Shown here piece after piece: positions 16,994 through 26,001 of a stretch of 64,000 bases of DNA; position 1 is the stretch's first letter; each line of letters opens with the position of its first letter. Made by a program: the position numbers and the translations under genes. This stretch comes from Streptomyces sp. NBC_01210 (GTDB taxonomy: Bacteria; Actinomycetota; Actinomycetes; Streptomycetales; Streptomycetaceae). Under the pieces are notes generated by a model. That model searched no databases. It saw only the letters and a program-made list of their open reading frames with translations, and was not told the origin of the DNA. The DNA is taken from NCBI RefSeq assembly GCF_036010325.1, contig NZ_CP108549.1, positions 3,286,001-3,350,000 of the forward strand, written 5' to 3'.

Positions 16994-18259
16994 ATGAAGC
17001 TCGCAGTCGTGGGTGGCGGATCCACCTATACCCCTGAGTTGATCGACGGCTTCGCCCGGCTGAGGGACACCCTCCCGATCAGTGAACTGGTCCTTATCGA
17101 CCCGGCGGCCGACCGGCTCGAGCTGGTCGGCGGTCTGGCGCGGCGGATCTTCGCCAGGCAGGGACACGACGGGAGGATCGTCACCACCTCGGACCTGGAC
17201 GCGGGTGTCGCCGACGCCGACGCGGTGCTGCTGCAGCTGCGCGTCGGCGGGCAGGCGGCGCGGAACCAGGACGAGACCTGGCCGCTGGAGTGCGGCTGCG
17301 TCGGACAGGAGACGACGGGTGCGGGCGGCCTCGCCAAGGCGCTGCGTACCGTCCCGGTCGTCCTCGACATCGCCGAGCGGGTGCGCCGTACCAATCCGAA
17401 TGCCTGGATCATCGACTTCACCAACCCGGTGGGCATCGTGACCAGGGCGCTGCTGCAGGCCGGCCACAAGGCCGTCGGTCTGTGCAATGTCGCCATCGGC
17501 TTCCAGCGCAAGTTCGCGGGGCTCCTCGAAGTCGCCCCGGCCGACATCCACTTGAACCATGTGGGCCTCAACCACCTGACGTGGGAGACGGGTGTGCGGC
17601 TCGGCGGTCCCGAGGGCGCGGACGTACTGCCGAAGCTGCTGGCCGGACACGGTGACGCGATCGCCGACGATCTGCATCTGCCGCGTGCGGTGCTCGACCG
17701 GCTCGGTGTCGTCCCCTCGTACTACCTGCGCTACTTCTACGCGCACGACGAGGTCGTACGGGAGCTGAAGACGAAGCCGTCGCGGGCCGCCGAGGTCGCG
17801 GAGATGGAGAAGCAGCTGCTCGAGATGTACGGCGACCCGGCGCTCGACGAGAAGCCGGAACTGCTCGCCAGGCGCGGCGGCGCCTTCTACTCGGAGGCGG
17901 CCGTGGACCTGGCGGCCTCGCTGCTGGGCGCAGGAGGCAGCCCGTACCAGGTGGTGAACACCGTCAACAAGGGCACGCTGTCCTTCCTGCCGGACGACGC
18001 CGTGATCGAAGTGCAGGCCGCCGTCGGCTCGCAGGGCGTGACACCGCTGCCCGTGCCCGAAGTCGACCCGTTGTACGCGGGGTTGATCGCCCAGGTGACG
18101 GCCTACGAGGACCTGGCGCTGGAGGCCGCCCTGCGCGGCGGTCGCGACCGCGTCTTCAAGGCCATGCTGTCGCATCCGCTGATCGCCCAGTACGAGTACG
18201 CCGAAGCACTCACCGACAAGCTGATCGCGCACAATCAGGAGCACCTCGCGTGGGCGTGA
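16994..18259 (+). CDS. csnH: glycoside hydrolase family 4 enzyme (CsnH)
   Basis: The 421-residue family 4 enzyme is NAD- and metal-dependent. The N-terminal Rossmann motif reads VVGGGSTYTPELIDGF. Metal-site residues are the Cys of GLCNVAIGF (near 160) and the His of NHVGLNHLTW (near 192). A further family signature is PVGIVTRALLQAG. In this operon it should split imported glucosamine oligomers into monomers, which differs from the phospho-glucosidase label often given to GH4 proteins. It begins 7 bp after csnG and its last codons overlap csnK. Whether the substrate is phosphorylated cannot be read from sequence. Confidence 0.9.
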   Translation: MKLAVVGGGSTYTPELIDGFARLRDTLPISELVLIDPAADRLELVGGLARRIFARQGHDGRIVTTSDLDAGVADADAVLLQLRVGGQAARNQDETWPLECGCVGQETTGAGGLAKALRTVPVVLDIAERVRRTNPNAWIIDFTNPVGIVTRALLQAGHKAVGLCNVAIGFQRKFAGLLEVAPADIHLNHVGLNHLTWETGVRLGGPEGADVLPKLLAGHGDAIADDLHLPRAVLDRLGVVPSYYLRYFYAHDEVVRELKTKPSRAAEVAEMEKQLLEMYGDPALDEKPELLARRGGAFYSEAAVDLAASLLGAGGSPYQVVNTVNKGTLSFLPDDAVIEVQAAVGSQGVTPLPVPEVDPLYAGLIAQVTAYEDLALEAALRGGRDRVFKAMLSHPLIAQYEYAEALTDKLIAHNQEHLAWA

Positions 18260-19233
18260 ACGCCGCAGTCCTCGCCATCGACGCGGGCAACAGCAAGACC
18301 GACATCGCCTTCGTCGGCGACGACGGCTCGGTGCTTGTGTCGTCGCGCGGGCCCGGCTTCCAGCCGCCGAAGGTCGGCGTCGGGGCGGCGCTCGATGTGC
18401 TCGGCGCGACTGTCGGCGAGGCGCTGGCGAAGGCACGCGCCCACGGCGCTGCCATCGACGGCGTCGAGCATGTGTCGGCCTGTCTCGCCAATGCTGATCT
18501 GCCGGTGGAGGAACGGGAGCTGACGGCCGCTCTGCACGCCCGTGAGTGGGGCCGTACGACCGAGGTGCGCAACGACACCTTCGCCATACTTCGCGCGGGC
18601 GTCGACGAGCCGCGGGGTGTCGCGGTGGTGTGCGGCGCGGGCATCAACTGCGTCGGCATGCTGCCGGACGGCCGTACCGCCCGCTTCCCCGCGATCGGCA
18701 AGATCTCCGGGGACTGGGGCGGGGGTTCGGGGCTCGCGGAGGAGGCGCTGTGGTTCGCGGCGCGGGCGGAGGACGGCCGCGGCGAGCCGACGGCCCTGGC
18801 CCGTACGCTGCCCGCGCACTTCGGCCTGGCCTCCATGTACGCGCTGATCGAGGCGCTGCATCTGGAGCACATCCCCCCGGCGCGCAAGCATGAGCTGACC
18901 CCGGTCCTCTTCGCCACCAGCGCCGAAGGCGATCCGGTTGCCCGCTCGCTGGTGCACCGGCTCGCGGAGGAGGTCGTCGCCATGTCCACGGTGGCGCTCG
19001 CCCGGCTCGATCTGCTCGACGAGGAGGCGCCGGTGCTGCTGGGCGGCAGCGTCCTCGCGGCCCGGCACCCGGAGCTGGACGAGCACATCGGCAAGCTGCT
19101 CGCGGCCAAGGCGCCGAAGGCGGTCATCGAGGTGGTGACGGCCCCGCCGGTGCTGGGCGCCGCGCTGCTGGGGCTCGACCACATCGGGGCGTCGCCGGAG
19201 ACCCGCGCCCGGCTGCGCGCGCACTACGCATAG
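18250..19233 (+). CDS. csnK: BadF/BadG-type glucosamine kinase (CsnK)
   Basis: This ATPase of the BadF/BadG/BcrA/BcrD superfamily has 327 residues from GTG 18250. An in-frame GTG at 18256 gives the classic 4-bp GTGA overlap with csnH and is equally likely to be used. The phosphate-1 motif is IDAGNSKTDIAF. Adenosine-side motifs are CGAGINCVG and GDWGGGSGLAEEAL. Actinobacterial glucosamine kinases of this type phosphorylate free GlcN at C6, which would complete the route from chitosan to glucosamine-6-phosphate. It is the last gene of the csn operon, with about 300 bp before the next unit. Confidence 0.9.
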   Translation: MGVNAAVLAIDAGNSKTDIAFVGDDGSVLVSSRGPGFQPPKVGVGAALDVLGATVGEALAKARAHGAAIDGVEHVSACLANADLPVEERELTAALHAREWGRTTEVRNDTFAILRAGVDEPRGVAVVCGAGINCVGMLPDGRTARFPAIGKISGDWGGGSGLAEEALWFAARAEDGRGEPTALARTLPAHFGLASMYALIEALHLEHIPPARKHELTPVLFATSAEGDPVARSLVHRLAEEVVAMSTVALARLDLLDEEAPVLLGGSVLAARHPELDEHIGKLLAAKAPKAVIEVVTAPPVLGAALLGLDHIGASPETRARLRAHYA

Positions 19234-19532
19234 CGAGAGCGGGACGGCAGGACGGCAGGAACCCCAGCCTCCGCTGTATCCGGCCTCCGCCCAGGCCCCC
19301 GGGCGCGGGTTCCGGCATCCGTGCAGAGGGAACCGATCAAGGCTCTGAAGCGTATTCATGGTGGGGAGAACGGTGGGGAGAACGGCCTGGCAGGATCCTG
19401 AATTGCTGCGACAGCAACAAGATCCAGTCAATCATGCTGTGAATGTCAGTCACTGCGGCCATACTGCTGACCGGGAGTCGTCCCCCACCCGCCGGGGGGC
19501 GGGCCGACGTCAGCGACCGAGGGGGAGGTCAC
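19234..19532. promoter_or_regulatory. intergenic region before the glnX-pknG operon, with repeats and a dyad
   Basis: These 299 bp hold no gene. They contain acggcagg twice near 19247, a 12-bp tandem duplication ggtggggagaac (19360-19371 and 19372-19383), and a TTGCTG-CGA-CAGCAA dyad (19403-19417). Just beyond the dyad is an AT-richer stretch that probably holds the operon promoter. I could not fix the -10 and -35 boxes. Confidence 0.5.
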
Positions 19533-20924
19533 GTGACATACCCGCCTACTGCGCGCACCGCGCCCCAGGCGGCTGCGGCGTATGCGCCCGCACAGCCGCC
19601 GGCCCAGCCACCCGCACACCGCGGCGCATGGGCCGAGGGCAAGGAGCGGCTGCGTACTGCTGCGACGACCGAGCCCGGCCGGCTGCAGATCATCGGGGCC
19701 GTGCTGGCCGCGCTGGTGGTGGCGTTCGGCGCGGTGACCGCGTTCGAGATCTCCGACCGGGCGGCCGCGGCCGACGATGTGGTGAGCCGCAGCCAGCCGC
19801 TGAGCGCGGACGCCGCGTCCATCCACCGCTCGCTGGCCGACGCGGACGCCGCGGCGGCCAACGGCTTCCTCGCGGGCGCCGAAGAGCCCCGCGCCATCCA
19901 CGAGCGGTACGAAAAGGACATCACGGCCGCATCCCGCCTGCTGATCAACGCCGCGGCGAATACCGACAGTTCGACCGAGTCGGGCCGCGAGACAGCGACG
20001 CTCAATGAGCAGCTGCCCCGCTACACAGGCCTGGTCGAGCGCGCGCGCGCCAACAACCGGCAGGGCCTGCCGCTCGGCGGCGCCTATCTGCGGTACGCGA
20101 ACCTGAAGATGTCGACCGAGCTGCTGCCCGCCGCCGACAAGCTCTACAAGGCGGAGACGGCGCGACTCGGCCAGGACACCGGCGACGCGCAGGACTGGCC
20201 GTTCGCCTCGCTCGGTCTCGGCGTGCTGGCGCTGGCCGCGCTCGTCTGGGCCCAGCGGCGCAACTACCGGCGTACGAACCGCATGTTCAACCACGGGCTG
20301 CTGGCCGCCACAGCGGCCTCGACGATCGTCATCCTCTGGCTGATCGTGGGGCACACAGTGGCCCGCACCGAGCTGCAGGCCGCCATGGAGCGCGGACAGG
20401 ATTCCCTGAAGACTCTCAACACCTCCCGGGTGCACGCGCTGCAGGCCCGTGCCAACGAGAACCTGACACTGGTGGCACGAGGCGCGGTCCTCACCCCGGA
20501 CGGCAAGAACGACCAGTACGAGTTCAACTACAAGAACCGCATGGACGCCGTCAGCCTCACGCTCAAGGGGGCGAAGGACCTCGCCGACGACCCCGAGGGC
20601 CGCGGCCCCGTCGCGGACGCCACCACGGCCGTGGCCGAGTGGCGCACCCGCCATCAGAAGGCGCGCAACACCGACAACGACGGCGACTACGAAGGAGCCC
20701 TGCAGCAGACCATTGGGGCGAAGGGCTCCACGGGCCAGTCCTTCGACACGGTGGACGCGGCGCTGCGCCAGGCGATCGACCATGAGCAGCGCGAGTTCAC
20801 GGCGTCCGCGGAGTCCGCGCGCGGGGCACTGGCCGGGCTGCCGATCGGCGCCGCCGCGCTGGCTGTGCTGGGCGCGGCGGGAGCCGTTCTCGGCATCAAC
20901 CGCAGACTTTCGGAGTACCGGTGA
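19533..20924 (+). CDS. glnX: GlnX-like membrane sensor, four transmembrane helices
   Basis: I chose GTG 19533, which has GGGGGAGG four bases upstream; a longer reading from 19443 has no site. The 463-residue protein has a Pro/Ala-rich cytoplasmic start and TM1 (about 49-72). A helical extracytoplasmic domain (about 73-221) comes next, then TM2 and TM3 close together (about 222-240, 254-276). A second helical extracytoplasmic domain (about 277-430) precedes TM4 (about 431-455) and a short tail. Gene order and topology match mycobacterial GlnX, which relays ligand occupancy of GlnH across the membrane to kinase PknG. No enzyme domain is present. The gene ends in a 4-bp GTGA overlap with glnH. 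Confidence 0.8.
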   Translation: MTYPPTARTAPQAAAAYAPAQPPAQPPAHRGAWAEGKERLRTAATTEPGRLQIIGAVLAALVVAFGAVTAFEISDRAAAADDVVSRSQPLSADAASIHRSLADADAAAANGFLAGAEEPRAIHERYEKDITAASRLLINAAANTDSSTESGRETATLNEQLPRYTGLVERARANNRQGLPLGGAYLRYANLKMSTELLPAADKLYKAETARLGQDTGDAQDWPFASLGLGVLALAALVWAQRRNYRRTNRMFNHGLLAATAASTIVILWLIVGHTVARTELQAAMERGQDSLKTLNTSRVHALQARANENLTLVARGAVLTPDGKNDQYEFNYKNRMDAVSLTLKGAKDLADDPEGRGPVADATTAVAEWRTRHQKARNTDNDGDYEGALQQTIGAKGSTGQSFDTVDAALRQAIDHEQREFTASAESARGALAGLPIGAAALAVLGAAGAVLGINRRLSEYR

Positions 20925-21946
20925 GAGGCGGCGCGATGAGGGTTGCGAGGAGCAGGTTCCGTGGCTGGGGCGGCGTCGCGGGGATGGCCGCGGCCTGCGC
21001 ACTGACCGCCGCCGCCACGCTGCTGCCGCTGTCCCACGGCGCTGCGGACAACGCCGGCTCGGTGCTGGCCGGCCAGGGCGTGGCCTCGGCCCGGCCCGCC
21101 AAGGCGGACGACTGTGCGACGCCCGAGGCCTCGCTGCCGTCGTCGGCCGCCGGCGGGCCGAACATCGACGCGATCGTGCAGCGGGGCAAGCTGATCGTCG
21201 GCGTCGATCAGAACAGCTACCGCTGGGGCTATCGCAACCCCGCCTCCGGCGGTCTCGAGGGCTTCGACATCGATCTCGCGCGGGCGATCGCCCAGGACAT
21301 CCTCGGCAGGCCGGACGCCATCATCTTCCGCGCCATACCGACCAACCAGCGCATACCCGCGCTGAACAACGGCACGGTGGACATCGTCGTCCGTACGATG
21401 ACGATCAACTGCGCCAGGATCAAGCAGGTCGCGTTCTCCACCGCGTACTTCCAGACCGGCCAGCAGGTGCTCGCGCCCAAGGGCTCGTCCATCACCGGAT
21501 ACAACAAGTCGCTCGCCGGGAAGAAGATCTGCTCGGCGGAGGGCTCGACGGCGTACGACGCCCTGGCGAAGAACTCCTTCGGAGCGACGTTCAAGGATGA
21601 GCACGACGGGCAGCCGCAGGACGAGGAGCAGTTCACCGTGCCCAACCAGCTGGACTGCCTGGTCCGGCTCCAGATGGGCCTCGTCGACGCTGTCGTGACG
21701 GACGCCGCCCTCGCGGCCGGCCAGGCTGCGCAGGACCCCGCGGTCGAGCTCAAGGGCGGCAAGCCCTTCACCACCGAGTTCTACGGAGTCGCCACCAAGC
21801 TCGGCAACGACGACCTGGTGCGCCGGGTCAACAAGGTGCTCGACGACTACCGCAAGGGCCCCTGGACGGAGGCGTACAACAAGTGGCTGGTGGCCGATCT
21901 GCCCGGGATAACCGGGCCGCCGGCGCCCAAGTACCGCACCGGCTGA
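20921..21946 (+). CDS. glnH: amino-acid-binding protein GlnH (family 3 solute-binding)
   Basis: This is a 341-residue exported family 3 solute-binding protein. GTG 20921 overlaps the glnX stop; an in-frame ATG at 20936 with GAGAGGCGG nearby is an alternative. A signal peptide covers about the first 40 residues, and I see no convincing lipobox. The family core is clear: LIVGVDQNSYRWGYRN, GFDIDLARAIAQDIL, NGTVDIVVRTMTINCAR, AGKKICSAEGSTAYD, LQMGLVDAVVTDA. Mycobacterial GlnH binds Asp/Glu/Gln and signals through GlnX to PknG rather than feeding a transporter. No permease or ATPase gene is near, which supports the same sensory role here. Confidence 0.88.
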   Translation: MRGGAMRVARSRFRGWGGVAGMAAACALTAAATLLPLSHGAADNAGSVLAGQGVASARPAKADDCATPEASLPSSAAGGPNIDAIVQRGKLIVGVDQNSYRWGYRNPASGGLEGFDIDLARAIAQDILGRPDAIIFRAIPTNQRIPALNNGTVDIVVRTMTINCARIKQVAFSTAYFQTGQQVLAPKGSSITGYNKSLAGKKICSAEGSTAYDALAKNSFGATFKDEHDGQPQDEEQFTVPNQLDCLVRLQMGLVDAVVTDAALAAGQAAQDPAVELKGGKPFTTEFYGVATKLGNDDLVRRVNKVLDDYRKGPWTEAYNKWLVADLPGITGPPAPKYRTG

Positions 21947-21991
21947 CCTACGAACGACTAGTCCTGGCAGGAAGAAGCGGAGAGGTGATCG

Positions 21992-23308
21992 ATGGGCGTC
22001 GCGGGACCCACCGGGCCGGTGATGGACCGGGACGAGGTGGACCGTGCGCTGGCGCGGCTCGGCGCGGAGCACGAGGCGATCGAGACGTCGCTCCTCGCCC
22101 TGCAGGACCACGCGGGCCGCAGGCTCCTCGAAGGTGCCGGGCTGACGGGCGTCACCAAGGACCGCTGGGCCTCCACCGAGCAGGCGATAACGCTGCTGTG
22201 GGGGTACTTCGACGCGTACACCGCCGCCCTGAACGACACGCGTGAGCTGCGCGCCAGGCGGCGCTGGCCCAGTCGCGAGGACCTGGTGGAGCTGACCGAC
22301 CGGCTGCGCGGCCGCAGCGTCACGATCGCCAGCTCCGCCGCTCACCCGGCTCCCTCGATCACCGGACCCGCCAAGCTCTCCGAGCAGTTCACGCTCGAGG
22401 AGCTGGTGGCCCGGATGAACGACCTGTACGCGAGTTCGCTGGACATGGTGGTGACGGCCGACTCGGTGTGGTCCGCGCTGCCCGCCCGGATAGACCTGCT
22501 CTCCGCCGAGCTGCAGCGCACCCGCTCGCTCGCGCACTCCGTCGGCGTACGGCCCGGGGAGCACCCGGCCGGCGACGAGCTGGAGTCGATCACCCACGAA
22601 CTGTCCACACTGCGCGCCCAGGTGATCTCCGACCCGCTGGCCTTCTGGCGGTCCGCGCCCGGCAGTTCGGCCCCGGGCGGCGGCCGGCCCGACACCGACC
22701 GCTACGACCGGGCGGCACGGGCCCTGGAGGACATCCGCCGGGAGATCGAGGCGGTGCTCCAGGTCCGGCAGGACTCGGAGGCGCGGCTGCTCCGGCTGCG
22801 CGATGTGCTCTCGCGCGCCGACCGGACGCTGACCGAGGCGCGTTCGGCGCGTGGCGAGGTACTGGCGAAGATCGCGGCATCCGAGGTGCCCGCGGTCAGC
22901 GGCCCGCCGACCGTACTGCAGGAGCGGCTCGCCACCGCCGCCGAGTACCGCAGGTACTCCCAGTGGCACCGGCTCTCGCCGCTGCTGGAGTCCCTGGAGC
23001 GCGAGGCCGAGGACGAACTGCTGCGCGCCCGCGAGTCGTTGACCGCGGTCACGGCGCCGCTCGCGGTCCGCGCCGAGCTGCGCGGCCGCCTGGACGCGTA
23101 CAAGGCGAAGGTGGCCAGGCACGGGATGGCGGAGGATCCGCTGCTGATCGAGCGGTACGACGCGGCCCGCCGGATGTTGTGGAGCGCGCCGTGCGATCTG
23201 CGGGTCGCCGAGCAGGCGGTGCTGCGCTATCAGCAGGCCGCCGCGGATGTACTGGTCCCGAAACAGTCCGGACCGTCCGGGCCCACTGACCGCAGGGGGG
23301 ATTCGTGA
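21992..23308 (+). CDS. coiled-coil protein of the PknG operon, function unknown
   Basis: This 438-residue soluble protein starts at ATG 21992 behind GGAGAGG. It is rich in Glu, Arg, Leu and Ala and is largely helical. Heptad-like stretches occur at about 10-45 (DEVDRALARLGAEHEAIE), 150-185, 240-300 (ALEDIRREIEAVLQVR) and 310-400. No signal peptide, membrane segment or known domain is visible. It sits between glnH and pknG, with a 4-bp GTGA overlap into pknG, so the two products are probably made in step. It may scaffold or anchor the kinase. That role is inferred only from position. Confidence 0.85.
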   Translation: MGVAGPTGPVMDRDEVDRALARLGAEHEAIETSLLALQDHAGRRLLEGAGLTGVTKDRWASTEQAITLLWGYFDAYTAALNDTRELRARRRWPSREDLVELTDRLRGRSVTIASSAAHPAPSITGPAKLSEQFTLEELVARMNDLYASSLDMVVTADSVWSALPARIDLLSAELQRTRSLAHSVGVRPGEHPAGDELESITHELSTLRAQVISDPLAFWRSAPGSSAPGGGRPDTDRYDRAARALEDIRREIEAVLQVRQDSEARLLRLRDVLSRADRTLTEARSARGEVLAKIAASEVPAVSGPPTVLQERLATAAEYRRYSQWHRLSPLLESLEREAEDELLRARESLTAVTAPLAVRAELRGRLDAYKAKVARHGMAEDPLLIERYDAARRMLWSAPCDLRVAEQAVLRYQQAAADVLVPKQSGPSGPTDRRGDS

Positions 23309-25998
23309 GCGAGGACAAGCACTGTCAGCGCCCCGGTTGTGAGGGCTCCTACGAGGACATGGGCAGCGGTGAGCTGTACTGCGACACCTGCGGACTTGCG
23401 CCCGTCGTCTCGCCCACCGGCATGGTCGCCTCGCAGCCCACCGGCATCACGGGCGGCGGCCGGGGCAGCAGTTCCGCACGGAGCAGTTCACGCTCCTCGC
23501 GGGCCTCGTCGCGCTCGTCGACCTCACGCCGTTCCGTCTCCGGCCGGCTGTCGCGTTCGCTCTCCGGCAGCAGCACCTCGTCCCGTTCGGTCTCGGTGCG
23601 CAGCTCCGGCACCAGCTCCGGCGCGTCCGGCCGCAACCGCCTGGGAGCCGGCCTGGTCTCCGTACCGGAGGTGCCGCGCCCCGATCCGCGCACGGCGGTG
23701 ATGGAGAACCCCGAGGTCCCGGAGCGGAAGCGGTTCTGCTCGCGCTCCGACTGCGGGGCTGCGGTGGGACGTTCGCGCGGTGAGCGCGCGGGCCGTACGG
23801 AAGGTTTCTGCACCAAGTGCGGGCACCCGTACTCCTTCGTGCCGAAGCTGAGCGAGGGCGACATCGTGCACGGGCAGTACGAAGTCATGGGCTGTCTCGC
23901 CCACGGCGGCCTGGGCTGGGTCTATCTGGCGGTGGACCGTGCGGTGTCCGACCGCTGGGTGGTGCTGAAGGGTCTGCTGGACACGGGCGACCAGGACGCG
24001 ATGGCGGCGGCGATCTCGGAGCGCCGCTTCCTCGCGGAGATCGAGCACTCCAACATCGTCCGGATCTACAACTTCGTCGAGCACCTCGACCAGCGGACCG
24101 GCTCTCTCGACGGCTACATCGTCATGGAGTACGTCGGCGGAAAGTCGCTGAAGGAGATCGCCAACGACCGGCGCGGCGCGGACGGCAAACGCGACCCGCT
24201 GCCGGTCGAGCAGGCGTGCGCGTACGGCATCGAGGCGCTGGAAGCGCTCGGGCATCTGCACAGCAGAAACCTGCTGTACTGCGACTTCAAGGTCGACAAC
24301 GCCATCCAACAGCAGGACCAGCTCAAGCTCATCGACATGGGCGCCGTCCGCAGGATGGACGACGAGGAGTCCGCGATCTACGGCACGGTCGGCTACCAGG
24401 CGCCGGAAGTCGCCGAGGTCGGCCCGTCGGTGGCCTCGGAGCTGTACACGGTCGCGCGGACGCTGGCCGTGCTGACCTTCGACTTCCAGGGCTACACCAA
24501 TGTGTTCGTGGACTCCCTGCCCGACCCGGAGAACATCCAGGTCTTCCGGACGTACGAGTCCTTCTACCGGCTGCTGGTGCGCGCGACGGACCCGGATCCG
24601 GCGCGGCGGTTCGCCTCGGCGCAGGAGATGGCGGAGCAGCTGACGGGCGTGCTCCGGGAGGTCGTGGCGATTCAGACGGGTCGCCCGCGGCCTTCACTGT
24701 CCACGCTGTTCGGCCCGGAACTGCGAGTCACGGACACGCAGTTGTTCGCGGAGCTGACGGGGGACGTGTCGCAGCTGGGCGCGCGGGTGGTGCAGCCTTC
24801 GGGCCGCGGGCGCGCCAAGCGGGCGGCGGCCGGGAACGGTTCGGCCACCGGGAACGGTGCGGCCGCGATGGCCGGTCCGGCTGCGGTGGGCGTCGGTCCG
24901 GCGGCCCACCCCTGGGGCGCCGGAAGCGCCGGAATCCCGGGCGCCTCAGTCGCCAACCCCTACGCGTCACCGGCCGCCGCGATCCCCGCGCCACGTGTGG
25001 AGGGCCTCGGCGCGCTGCCCGCCGGCCTGTCCCTCGCACCGCATCTCGCGGTGCTCGACACCCGGGCGACCTCGCTCGCGCTGCCCGTGCCGCGCGTCGA
25101 CCCGAACGACCCCAACGCCGGTTTCCTCGCCGGCCTCATGGCCTCCGCGCCCGCCGAGCTGATCGCCGCGCTGCACTCCGCGGCCGCCAGTTCCCCCGAG
25201 ACCCGGCTGCGCGAGCTGCGCGCCCGTCTTGAGATGCGCGAACTGGACTCCGCCACCAGGGCGCTGGCGACACTGGAGAGCCAGCATCCCGACGACTGGC
25301 GCGTCGTCTGGTACCGCGGTCTCACCTCGCTGGTGACCGGTGAGAACGAGGTCGCGGCGCTCTCCTTCGACGCGATCTACGACGCGTTCCCCGGCGAGCC
25401 CGCGCCCAAGTTGGCGCTGGGCGTCTGCGCCGAGGTGCTCGGTCAGCTGGACAACGCCGCGGAGTACTACCGCCTCGTGTGGACGACCGACCCGAGCTAT
25501 GTCAGCGCCGCATTCGGCCTGGCGCGGGTGCAGATCGCGGCGGGCGACCGGGCCGGAGCCGTACGGACCCTGGAGTCGGTACCCGAGGCGTCGATCCACT
25601 ACACGGCGGCGCGGGTCGCGGCCGTACGGGCGAGGCTGCGGCGACGCGCCGCGCACGACCCCCTGATCGACGACCTGACGGCGGCCGCGGCGCAGGTGGA
25701 CGCCCTGAAGGACTTCGGTCTGGACGCGGTGCGCCGTGAGCAGTTGTCCACAGAAGTACTCGGGACGGCTCTCGACTGGGTACTCTCCGGAAGTCCCGGA
25801 GTCCAGCCGTCCGTACCGACCGCACCGAACATACAGAGCGCAGCGACCGTGCTGCTCGGCAGCGAACTGGACGAGCGCGGCCTGCGCTTCGGGCTGGAAC
25901 GCTCCTACCGGGTGCTCGCCCGGCTCGCCCAGCGCGGCGAGGAGCGGATAGACCTGGTGGAGCGGGCGAACCGCTTCCGCCCCCGGACGTGGGTGTGA
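23305..25998 (+). CDS. pknG: PknG-type serine/threonine protein kinase
   Basis: The 897-residue soluble kinase begins at GTG 23305. An N-terminal CxxxxC/CxxC pair (C7, C12, C26, C29) is followed by a Ser/Arg-rich linker (about 45-110). A second four-Cys rubredoxin-like site (near 145-172) sits just before the kinase domain, as in mycobacterial PknG. Kinase landmarks are GQYEVMGCLAHGGLGWVYLA, Lys222 in VVLKGL, catalytic Asp327 in LLYCDFKVDN (no HRD, as usual for PknG) and D344-M-G in place of DFG. GTVGYQAPEVA and LTGVLREVVAIQTGRPRPS also match the family. TPR-like helices occupy about 640-880. In relatives it couples amino-acid status to central metabolism by phosphorylating FHA proteins. Confidence 0.95.
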   Translation: MSEDKHCQRPGCEGSYEDMGSGELYCDTCGLAPVVSPTGMVASQPTGITGGGRGSSSARSSSRSSRASSRSSTSRRSVSGRLSRSLSGSSTSSRSVSVRSSGTSSGASGRNRLGAGLVSVPEVPRPDPRTAVMENPEVPERKRFCSRSDCGAAVGRSRGERAGRTEGFCTKCGHPYSFVPKLSEGDIVHGQYEVMGCLAHGGLGWVYLAVDRAVSDRWVVLKGLLDTGDQDAMAAAISERRFLAEIEHSNIVRIYNFVEHLDQRTGSLDGYIVMEYVGGKSLKEIANDRRGADGKRDPLPVEQACAYGIEALEALGHLHSRNLLYCDFKVDNAIQQQDQLKLIDMGAVRRMDDEESAIYGTVGYQAPEVAEVGPSVASELYTVARTLAVLTFDFQGYTNVFVDSLPDPENIQVFRTYESFYRLLVRATDPDPARRFASAQEMAEQLTGVLREVVAIQTGRPRPSLSTLFGPELRVTDTQLFAELTGDVSQLGARVVQPSGRGRAKRAAAGNGSATGNGAAAMAGPAAVGVGPAAHPWGAGSAGIPGASVANPYASPAAAIPAPRVEGLGALPAGLSLAPHLAVLDTRATSLALPVPRVDPNDPNAGFLAGLMASAPAELIAALHSAAASSPETRLRELRARLEMRELDSATRALATLESQHPDDWRVVWYRGLTSLVTGENEVAALSFDAIYDAFPGEPAPKLALGVCAEVLGQLDNAAEYYRLVWTTDPSYVSAAFGLARVQIAAGDRAGAVRTLESVPEASIHYTAARVAAVRARLRRRAAHDPLIDDLTAAAAQVDALKDFGLDAVRREQLSTEVLGTALDWVLSGSPGVQPSVPTAPNIQSAATVLLGSELDERGLRFGLERSYRVLARLAQRGEERIDLVERANRFRPRTWV

Positions 25999-26001
25999 TT
26001 G

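Noticed and set aside
15980..18436. 818-codon ORF on the minus strand
   Set aside because: It is a shadow across csnG and csnH, rich in Arg and Gln, with no recognisable motif.
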